From Eubacterium sp. CAG:248 (GTDB lineage: Bacteria > Bacillota > Clostridia > Lachnospirales > Lachnospiraceae), in NCBI GenBank assembly GCA_000436475.1, contig FR886224.1, positions 8,092-26,292 on the forward strand: a stretch of DNA of 18,201 nt, read 5' to 3'. The notes under the pieces are model-generated. The model was not told the origin of the DNA. It did no database searches and saw only the letters and a list, made by a program, of their open reading frames with translations. A program made the translations under genes and the position numbers. Shown here piece after piece: positions 8,785 through 15,142 of the stretch. The stretch's first letter is position 1; every line of letters begins with the position of its first letter.

Positions 8785-8851
8785 ATACATTTATGCTCTG
8801 ACACTATTTTCTATATATCCATGCTTTACTGCTTTATTATACATTTATGCT
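8785..8851. repeat. 13-bp direct repeat around the end of the priming transferase gene
   Basis: ATACATTTATGCT occurs at 8785-8797 and again at 8839-8851, 54 bp apart. The right copy spans the last sense codons and stop region of the priming transferase; the left copy lies in the 83-nt spacer before the GT2 gene. It looks like a small remnant duplication of the gene end. No function is evident. Confidence 0.5.
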
Positions 8852-9586
8852 TCTTCCAGCAGCTTTGCTTCCTGTCCTTCCTGTTACTGATAATCTGTCA
8901 TTTCCTGTTACTGATGTGAATGTATCCCATAACACCCTGCAGTCTTCCACAAAGCCAAACTTCTTAAGCGCCTCAAGATTATATTTCATCTTGGCAGGAA
9001 GTACCTCTTTAACATAAGCCTCATCCGGGTCAGCTGCTCCCGCAAGTATCTTATCTTCATCTTTATACGCTATGCTCGTCCTTGATGTAAGCCCTGCTGG
9101 CAGAAGTAATGTTGCATACATTTCTTTTGTATATTTTTTTACATATTCAGGAACCTCAGGTCTTGTTCCAACCAGTGTCATATCTCCGTTGATTATGTTA
9201 AATACCTGTGGGAACTCATCCGCTCTTATCTTTCTTAAAACTTTTCCAACCCTTGTTATTCTGTCATCGTTATCTACTGTCACAGAAGCTCCAAGCTTTG
9301 GTGCATCAACAACCATAGTACGGAACTTGTATATGCGGAATATCCTTCCATACTGTGTAACTCTTTCCTGTCTGAAAAAAACAGGTCCTCTCGAATCAAG
9401 CTTTATACAGACAGCTATGACAAGCATAGGAACCGCAAGAAACATAAGCATAATAGATGCCACAACTATATCAAACAATCTTTTTATCTTAAGTGACATC
9501 TGTCTTTTTTTTATTATATTGTAATATTTTCTGACTTCCCTGGTCCTCATAACCCCAGGAAGCTCATTCCATCTTCTTAGCTGCAT
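8837..9586 (-). CDS. Polyprenyl-phosphate sugar-phosphate transferase (bacterial sugar transferase family)
   Basis: This 249-residue protein moves a sugar phosphate from a UDP-sugar to undecaprenyl phosphate and so starts glycan assembly on the membrane. It is a short, monotopic-type member like PglC, with one hydrophobic segment at about 39-62 preceded by KRLFDIVVA. Family motifs are RQERV (72-76), KFRTMV (87-92), the catalytic Asp-Glu dyad in RADEFPQ (Asp123, Glu124) and VGTRPEVPEY (139-148). GGAGAG lies 8 nt before the chosen ATG, supporting an N-terminal extension of about 30 residues before the membrane segment. An internal Met at residue 30 is an alternative start. The C-terminal tail contains a tandem repeat (SVTGND and SVTGRT). 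The gene lies 28 nt after the aminotransferase gene. The primer sugar is likely the 4-amino sugar or its relative, by analogy with Pgl systems. Confidence 0.92.
   Translation of the reverse strand: MQLRRWNELPGVMRTREVRKYYNIIKKRQMSLKIKRLFDIVVASIMLMFLAVPMLVIAVCIKLDSRGPVFFRQERVTQYGRIFRIYKFRTMVVDAPKLGASVTVDNDDRITRVGKVLRKIRADEFPQVFNIINGDMTLVGTRPEVPEYVKKYTKEMYATLLLPAGLTSRTSIAYKDEDKILAGAADPDEAYVKEVLPAKMKYNLEALKKFGFVEDCRVLWDTFTSVTGNDRLSVTGRTGSKAAGRSINV
8878..8915. repeat. Two 14-bp direct repeats with 24-bp period in the 3' end of the priming transferase gene
   Basis: TTCCTGTTACTGAT occurs at 8878-8891 and 8902-8915. The 24-bp period is eight codons, so the frame is kept and the protein repeats SVTGND/SVTGRT near its C-terminus, beyond the conserved catalytic region. 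This fits an in-frame tandem duplication by slippage. Confidence 0.6.
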
Positions 9587-9614
9587 ATTAGCTACTCTCC
9601 GTTCACTTATGCTG

Positions 9615-10826
9615 TTATACCATCTTCTTAATGCTGTTAAAGTTTTCTATTACATAACCAACCTGTTCATCTGTAAGATTAGTATGCAAAGGAAGTGTCA
9701 CCTCATTATGATACATTTCATATGAAGCCGGATAATCTGATATATCAAAGCCAAGCTTCTTATATGCTGTATGCATAGGTAAAGGCTTAAAATGTACATT
9801 AGTTGCAACACCTGCCTCTGCCATTTTTGTTATAAAATCATTTCTTGCCTGTGTATCTTTACCCATAAGGCGAACAAGATAAAGATGTCCACTCGATGTG
9901 TATTCATCTGTATAATGCTGTAGATACTCTATATCAGGCGCCTGTATGCCTTCGTTATACATGCCTATTATCTGTCTTCTTCTTGCAAGCAGACCAGGAT
10001 ATCTATCCATCTGTACAAGACCTATAGAAGCAACTATATCTGTCATGTTGCACTTGTAAAGTGGTGCAACTATATCATATTCCCACGCTCCAAGCTTTGT
10101 TTTTGCAAGTGCATCCTTAGACTGTCCATGAAGTGACATAAGCATAATATTTTTATATATTTCTTCATCATCAACACCAGGAAGTTCTCTCCATACAAGA
10201 CCTCCACCCTCTCCTGTTGTAAAATTCTTTACAGCATGAAACGAAAATGATGTAAAGTCTGCACATTCCCCACTCATAAGTCCACCACGGCTGGCTCCAT
10301 ATCCATGTGCTGAATCTGCCAGTATAAGAACCCTTCCAAGTGCCTCCTGATATAAAGATGCTGGCTTAAACAGATGCTTTTTGCTTTCAAGTATGCTTCT
10401 TATCCTATCGTAATCTACCATAACTCCAGCGATATCAACCGGAATAACAGCCTTAGTCTTATCTGTTATTGCATGTTCAAGTGCATCATAATCAAGGTGA
10501 TACGTTCCCTTCTCTACATCTATAAGCTTGAGTGTGGCTCCTACGTGACATACTACACTTGCAGATGCTGTGTAAGTATATGCCGGAACAATAACCTCAT
10601 CTCCTGGTCCTATATCAAACAGTCTTAGGGCTGTTTCCATGCATGCTGTAGCCGAATTAAGGCATGCACCTCTTTTCGTATGTGTGAATTCTGCCATACG
10701 TCTTTCAAGTTCTTTAGTCTTAGGACCTGTTGTTATCCATCCTGATCTTAATACTTCACCTACAGCTTCAACTTCTCTTTCTGTCATATCTGGTGGTGAA
10801 AATGGTATATTCATCCTCTTTGTCAT
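9615..10826 (-). CDS. DegT/DnrJ/EryC1/StrS-family PLP aminotransferase
   Basis: This 403-residue PLP enzyme transfers an amino group, usually from glutamate, to a keto sugar nucleotide. The N-terminus reads NIPFSPPDMTEREVEAV and SGWITTGPKTKELE (28-41), both typical of sugar aminotransferases of the PglE/PseC type. Asp171 in ADSAHGYGA should bind the PLP ring nitrogen and Lys200 in FHAVKNFTTGEGG should form the Schiff base. The length is slightly above the usual 370-390 because of an insertion around residues 147-163. It is the first gene of the glycan operon, downstream of a promoter with a palindrome. Paired with the 4,6-dehydratase it most likely makes a UDP-4-amino-4,6-dideoxy-HexNAc. The start at 10826 has AGG 6 nt upstream; an internal Met at residue 5 has its purine run touching the ATG and is less likely. 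Confidence 0.93.
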   Translation of the reverse strand: MTKRMNIPFSPPDMTEREVEAVGEVLRSGWITTGPKTKELERRMAEFTHTKRGACLNSATACMETALRLFDIGPGDEVIVPAYTYTASASVVCHVGATLKLIDVEKGTYHLDYDALEHAITDKTKAVIPVDIAGVMVDYDRIRSILESKKHLFKPASLYQEALGRVLILADSAHGYGASRGGLMSGECADFTSFSFHAVKNFTTGEGGGLVWRELPGVDDEEIYKNIMLMSLHGQSKDALAKTKLGAWEYDIVAPLYKCNMTDIVASIGLVQMDRYPGLLARRRQIIGMYNEGIQAPDIEYLQHYTDEYTSSGHLYLVRLMGKDTQARNDFITKMAEAGVATNVHFKPLPMHTAYKKLGFDISDYPASYEMYHNEVTLPLHTNLTDEQVGYVIENFNSIKKMV

Positions 10827-10846
10827 TATTAACCTGATACCTCTTT

Positions 10847-10875
10847 TCTATACATATCTATGATATAAGTGTCAG
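10847..10875 (-). promoter_or_regulatory. Predicted promoter of the glycan operon
   Basis: On the minus strand, CTGACA (10875-10870, five of six matches to the -35 consensus) is followed after exactly 17 nt by TATAGA (10852-10847, four of six). A start near 10840 would give a short leader of about 14 nt before the aminotransferase ATG. The -35 lies inside the right arm of a palindrome, which suggests control by a repressor or activator. Confidence 0.55.
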
Positions 10876-10890
10876 AAGTGAATTCTGACA
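10870..10890. promoter_or_regulatory. 21-bp palindrome overlapping the -35 of the glycan operon (possible operator)
   Basis: TGTCAGAA, five bases, then TTCTGACA form a perfect 8-bp inverted repeat centred at 10880, about 40 bp before the predicted transcription start. In RNA it could fold as a hairpin, but no U-run follows it on either strand, so a transcription-factor binding site is more likely than a terminator. Confidence 0.5.
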
Positions 10891-10944
10891 TTCACCTTAA
10901 ACATCTTCTCTTAAATACCTGTCTTACATACCTGAATTAAATAT

Positions 10945-12348
10945 CTACTTTGATGACGATGCTGTTGGTTCTGCTGCCGTATGCTCAGTTGATGATGCTA
11001 CCTTAGTCATAGCTGGAAATGAATAAGTCATATCTCCTGCTGTGTCAGGAATCGACACTGTATAACTAACATTATTATATCCTGACTGCGATAACGTAAT
11101 CGTCCTGTTTCCACTTGTCTTACTGAACGTGCATGGAATAATTCCAATATATACGCTGTCAACATATAAAGCCGCACCCTCTGGCGCTGTTATCTTTACA
11201 CTATATCCGCTTGTATGACTAGCTGCTGTCGTCTTAGCTGTACTTGACGTAGTACCTGATGAGCTTGTTGACGTCATATCTATAACCTTAGTCGTATAAT
11301 CCGAATTCACAACAAAGGTTTCTGTATAAGCCGTATAATGATTAGCCTGCAATACAAGACTATGCCTTCCATAGCTAAGACTTACCGGCTTAGAATAATC
11401 CACTTCACTTCCATCTATCGTCATAACTGCATTCGCAGGTGTTACCTGGAAGTTGACAGTTCCCTTCTTAGTAGCTGGTGTCTGATATTCAGAAAAATCA
11501 AGAGCTGTAGTTTCATCTTTCCTTACAGTAACTTTCTTTACAGCTTTCATATCTCCATTCTGTATCTCAACATCATAGCTTCCAACCGGTGCTGTAACCA
11601 TCATATTATCTGTAACTTTGTTAAATCCATTGCTTCCAAGTGTTATATATCCTCCTACAAATGCATCTATGCCTGTAAGCTCGATATATCCATGTCCGTT
11701 ATCAACCACTATGGAATAAAGCTTATCACCTATTCCGCGCAACGTCAGAATGTCCTCTTTTACAATCTGTGCCATACTTATCTGGCTATCCGAAGAGCTT
11801 ATAAAAATATTGTCTGTATATGTAAGAACTGTCTGTCCTATAGTAATATTTTTCTTTGATTCATCAAAGGTAATATCCGATACATCATTTCTTTCCCATG
11901 CATCCTTAGAACCATATATCTTTAATGCCTTGCCTGTCTTATCACAATACACATCATATATCTCACCTGGCTGCATAACAGATGCTGCTTTTATCTTTCC
12001 ATATGCATCCTGAATATCGGTTCCTCCTGTATATATCACGGAATATTCTGTTCCAGACTCTACATCCACAAAATGCATGTTCTTAAGGCTGGTATCCACA
12101 GCCACAAGCAGTCCTACAAGCGTCCTATCCTTATTATTGCCAGTAATATCTGATATATTTCCCTGCTTTCTTGCCGGTGTAACAGCACTTCCCGGTATAA
12201 CTGTCCCACCACTTTTTGTACTTTTACAACCCGCTGCACATAAAACAACAATGACAACAAGCAGGAATGCCGTCATCCTTTTAACCGTTCTTTTGTAAGA
12301 GTTAGAATGTCTTTGCATATTATTTATTTTTGTATATATATTATTCAT
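10945..12348 (-). CDS. PEGA-domain lipoprotein
   Basis: This 467-residue surface protein has a basic N-region, a hydrophobic segment at about 26-37 and a lipobox-like AAGC with Cys41, so it is probably a lipoprotein on the outer membrane face. Residues about 75-225 form a beta-rich region of unknown family. Two PEGA-like domains follow, at about 296-352 (GTVNFQVTPANAVMTIDG) and 381-435 (SVKITAPEGAALYVDSVYIG), joined by a Ser/Thr-rich linker at 359-380. A Ser/Thr/Ala tail ends the protein. PEGA domains are common in surface proteins and have no known catalytic role. The start at 12348 has AGG 8 nt upstream. A TTG at 12396 opens the frame further but would delay the signal sequence. A TATACT at 12405-12400 could be a -10 box but has no good -35. 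It ends 118 nt before the aminotransferase gene and seems to be transcribed separately from the glycan operon or to read through into it. Confidence 0.87.
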   Translation of the reverse strand: MNNIYTKINNMQRHSNSYKRTVKRMTAFLLVVIVVLCAAGCKSTKSGGTVIPGSAVTPARKQGNISDITGNNKDRTLVGLLVAVDTSLKNMHFVDVESGTEYSVIYTGGTDIQDAYGKIKAASVMQPGEIYDVYCDKTGKALKIYGSKDAWERNDVSDITFDESKKNITIGQTVLTYTDNIFISSSDSQISMAQIVKEDILTLRGIGDKLYSIVVDNGHGYIELTGIDAFVGGYITLGSNGFNKVTDNMMVTAPVGSYDVEIQNGDMKAVKKVTVRKDETTALDFSEYQTPATKKGTVNFQVTPANAVMTIDGSEVDYSKPVSLSYGRHSLVLQANHYTAYTETFVVNSDYTTKVIDMTSTSSSGTTSSTAKTTAASHTSGYSVKITAPEGAALYVDSVYIGIIPCTFSKTSGNRTITLSQSGYNNVSYTVSIPDTAGDMTYSFPAMTKVASSTEHTAAEPTASSSK

Positions 12349-12417
12349 CTTTACTACCTGATTAAAGCCTATTTCCTCAAATAAATATACCCTCAATATA
12401 GTATATCTGGTTGAATT

Positions 12418-13482
12418 TTACCACACACAGCATATTTTATCAATCAATTCTCTTTTTCTTCCATTCTGCTCTATGACCTTCCTTAATTTTTCTACATTTT
12501 TCTCCGGAATCCATGACTTGTTTGCATTTATATACTGATTGATTATCTTCCAGAACTTCTCCGGATATGACAGTAAAACCATGAGCAGCCCCATCTCTTC
12601 ATCGCTTAATGGACATATTCTGTCATATTCATCAACAAGCCTGTAAAACATCCGGCTGTCCCAGTTATACTTCTCCATCACCTTTCTTATAAACTGGTAC
12701 AGATCATTAATCTGACATTCATTTTTGTATCTGTCAAAATTAACAATATACGTATTCTTACCATTGAGCAACACATTATGATATGTATAGCTTCCATGTG
12801 ACAGCTCCATGTTTTGCACTGCCATCATAAGACGTTCATCAAATGCTTCACTCATAAGCTGTTCATTTGCCCTGCATGCTTCTTCGTAAAAGGCTTCAAT
12901 ATTTTTAAAGGCTATTTGTTCAAATATCTGTTTTCCCTTTTTTTGTTTAAGATAATTGTATGCCTTTTTCAGCTCCCTTGTGTGTTTTGCATATGTTTTT
13001 CTTAACTCTGTCTCTTTTGTATAGCCTGTAATCCTTCTTACCTTCTGACATGCTTCAAGTTCCGTGCTTTCATCGCATACATTATCCTGCACATACAACA
13101 TATCTGGTGTTATCTGTCTTAACGCCGCATGCATATATGCCATAGCCGAAACAGCCATGCACATATCATTTTCATCTCTTACATTACTTTCTTTTGCATC
13201 AAACCAGTTCTTCATTATATATTTTCTTCCATCTTCGTCCTCAGATATAATTAACCCCTCTTTATTTCTCATGTAAGTATCAATACACGTATATCCAATC
13301 CCATCAAGCACCTGTGTCAGCTTGTTTTCTCTCTCATAGTATCTGTCCGCTTTTTCACATTGTATGAAAAGCTTATAGCCCTGATCTGTATGCACTATAA
13401 TCCCCCCACGTCCCCTTACCATACGTCTTATTCCTATATCATACTGTTCTAATACCTTTTCTGACTTCTCATTCACAGACAT
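12418..13482 (-). CDS. CotS-like spore-coat/kinase-fold (APH superfamily) protein
   Basis: This 354-residue protein resembles the CotS/YutH family of spore-coat-associated proteins with an aminoglycoside-phosphotransferase-like fold. The opening EKVLEQYDIGIRRMVRGRGG (8-27) matches the usual start of that family. The catalytic-loop region reads LSHGSYTYHNVLL (227-239), where a Ser stands at the place of the expected catalytic Asp, followed by an FD at 249-250 in the metal-binding position. The protein may therefore be a weak or inactive kinase. Start choice is uncertain: GGGAGG lies only 3 nt before the ATG at 13482 and 9 nt before a GTG at 13476, while a further ATG at 13509 has no ribosome binding site. 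It is 69 nt upstream of the PEGA lipoprotein and may be co-transcribed with it. Presence of this family suggests, but does not prove, a spore-forming ancestry. Confidence 0.8.
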   Translation of the reverse strand: MSVNEKSEKVLEQYDIGIRRMVRGRGGIIVHTDQGYKLFIQCEKADRYYERENKLTQVLDGIGYTCIDTYMRNKEGLIISEDEDGRKYIMKNWFDAKESNVRDENDMCMAVSAMAYMHAALRQITPDMLYVQDNVCDESTELEACQKVRRITGYTKETELRKTYAKHTRELKKAYNYLKQKKGKQIFEQIAFKNIEAFYEEACRANEQLMSEAFDERLMMAVQNMELSHGSYTYHNVLLNGKNTYIVNFDRYKNECQINDLYQFIRKVMEKYNWDSRMFYRLVDEYDRICPLSDEEMGLLMVLLSYPEKFWKIINQYINANKSWIPEKNVEKLRKVIEQNGRKRELIDKICCVW

Positions 13483-13574
13483 AAACCTCCCATTAATCCT
13501 ACTTATCATATGATATGAACTTATTAAAAATGCATGTCCTTATAAATTCCTGTGATATTAAACGACATAGGATT

Positions 13575-13603
13575 TTGACGTCACCAATATTTTTTGATAA
13601 AAT
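13575..13603 (+). promoter_or_regulatory. Predicted sigma-A promoter of cca
   Basis: TTGACG at 13575-13580 is followed after exactly 17 nt by TAAAAT at 13598-13603. Each hexamer matches consensus at five of six positions. The transcript would start near 13610, about 50 nt before the cca ATG. The -35 overlaps the perfect palindrome TGACGTCA at 13576-13583. Confidence 0.75.
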
Positions 13604-13659
13604 CATTTTGCATTTATAATTAACAGCTTATTATGGCATAGTGCAGGATTGGAGATTTT

Positions 13660-14952
13660 ATGAACAAAAATATATCTAAGAAACAGGCTTACAGCTTTAA
13701 CACTTCGAATAACTTTAAAATAGAACTCCCTGAAGATGTTTCATTTATAATAAACACTATTGAAAAAAACGGACATCAGGCATATGCTGTTGGCGGATGT
13801 GTACGTGACACTATAATGGGTGTTGTTCCAAACGACTGGGATATCACAACCAATGCCCTGCCAGAAGAAGTCAAATCATACTTCAATAAAACAATTGACA
13901 CCGGCATACAACATGGTACTGTAACCGTCATGCTTCATTCAACAGGTTATGAGGTTACTACATACCGTATTGATGGCGATTATCTTGATGGCAGGCATCC
14001 CTCGTCTGTTGAATTCTCTGACAGGCTTACTGATGACCTTTGCAGAAGGGACTTTACCATCAATGCTATGGCATATAATGACAGAATGGGTCTTGTCGAT
14101 GAATATGGTGGCATAGATGATATTAATAATAAAATAATAAGATGCGTTGGAAATCCTGTAGAAAGATTTACAGAGGATGCTCTCCGGATGATGCGTGCAA
14201 TCCGTTTTTCTGCACAGCTTGGATTCACTATTGATGATAACACTTTTAAAGCCATAGAAAAATTGAGCACAAATATACAAAAGGTAAGCATGGAGCGTGT
14301 ATGTGTTGAGCTTAAGAAAACACTCATGTCTGACAATCCTGATTTCTGCCGCTTATATGGAGCCACTAATCTGTTCAGGGATATACTGCCACAGCTGCAC
14401 GACAGTTTTACTTCAAGGCAGTCTAAAAAAATTCTTCTGACATGCAGATACGTAGAAAAGAATTTTGCTTTAAGACTCGCCGCATGCTTTTCTACTGGCA
14501 ATCCAGAGGATGCATATAATACGCTCCGGCACCTAAGAATGGACAACAAAACCATTGATACTGTGGTAAAGATTCTTACATATTCAAAAGACCGTGTAGA
14601 AGAAACTGAACCTGCAATCAGGGAAGAACTCCATAAGTGTGGACGTGATATATTTGAATCCATTATCAAGTATGAGCTTGCTGCTGTAAAAGCAAGTGAG
14701 GAAGTAACCTTTATAACCAATCCAGGCAGACACAATCATCTTATAAAGCTAAAAACTATGGCTGATGAAATACTTGCGCGTGGCGACTGTTTTTCTATCA
14801 AAGATCTGGATATCACAGGACTTGACCTTATAGAATATGGCCTTAAAGGCACCCAGATTGGTGATACACTAAACTATCTGCTTGAAATCGTGATTGAAAA
14901 TCCTAAGCTGAATGATAAAGCTACGCTGATTGGATTGCTGGATATGAAGTAG
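13660..14952 (+). CDS. cca: CCA-adding tRNA nucleotidyltransferase
   Basis: This 430-residue cytoplasmic enzyme builds or repairs the CCA end of tRNAs from CTP and ATP without a template. It is a class II nucleotidyltransferase. Motif A is seen as YAVGGCVRD (42-50) with the metal-binding pair Asp59/Asp61 in NDWDITT. Motif B is RRDFTINAMAY (129-139), and EDALRMMRAIRF (172-183) matches the conserved ExxR region. The C-terminal half is helical and has no HD phosphohydrolase motif, as usual in Firmicutes. The first 20 residues form an extra polar stretch before the conserved core. GGAG stands 5 nt before the ATG, and a strong promoter is upstream. The tRNA-Tyr gene in this window lacks encoded CCA, which agrees with a full CCA-adding activity. 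It is the only plus-strand gene here and converges on ppdK. Confidence 0.96.
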   Translation: MNKNISKKQAYSFNTSNNFKIELPEDVSFIINTIEKNGHQAYAVGGCVRDTIMGVVPNDWDITTNALPEEVKSYFNKTIDTGIQHGTVTVMLHSTGYEVTTYRIDGDYLDGRHPSSVEFSDRLTDDLCRRDFTINAMAYNDRMGLVDEYGGIDDINNKIIRCVGNPVERFTEDALRMMRAIRFSAQLGFTIDDNTFKAIEKLSTNIQKVSMERVCVELKKTLMSDNPDFCRLYGATNLFRDILPQLHDSFTSRQSKKILLTCRYVEKNFALRLAACFSTGNPEDAYNTLRHLRMDNKTIDTVVKILTYSKDRVEETEPAIREELHKCGRDIFESIIKYELAAVKASEEVTFITNPGRHNHLIKLKTMADEILARGDCFSIKDLDITGLDLIEYGLKGTQIGDTLNYLLEIVIENPKLNDKATLIGLLDMK

Positions 14953-15005
14953 AATATGAGCTAGGCTATCAAGTAAAATATGAATCCGATATGATTTTTT
15001 ATAAA

Positions 15006-15063
15006 CTGATATAAAAGGGGATTGAGTGTGATGTGCACTTAATCCCCTTTGTATCAGCTTTTC
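15006..15063. terminator. Strong hairpin terminator between cca and ppdK
   Basis: AAAGGGGATTGAGTG (15014-15028) pairs with CACTTAATCCCCTTT (15036-15050) over 15 bp with one wobble pair and a 7-nt loop. An outer CTGATA/TATCAG pair (15006-15011 with 15052-15057) extends the stem after a small bulge. On the plus strand CTTTTC follows. On the minus strand the stem is followed by a TTTTATAT run. It sits about 55 nt after the cca stop and 90 nt after the ppdK stop, so it probably serves both convergent genes. Confidence 0.8.
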
Positions 15064-15142
15064 TACTTTGCTATGAATCCTGACAATCCATACATCTATA
15101 ACAGCTCTGGGCTGCAAAGCCTGCAAAAAACATTATTTACTT

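Noticed and set aside
8302..9524. Plus-strand open frames opposite the GT2 and sugar-transferase genes
   Set aside because: They are low-complexity shadows of well-supported minus-strand genes.
10870..10890. The palindrome as an intrinsic terminator of the PEGA lipoprotein gene
   Set aside because: No U-run follows on the minus strand, and one arm doubles as a good -35 element, so an operator is more likely.
13980..14735. A 251-codon open frame opposite cca
   Set aside because: It lies entirely antisense to a gene with all catalytic motifs, is Ser/Leu-rich as expected of a shadow frame, and has no ribosome binding site or family signature.
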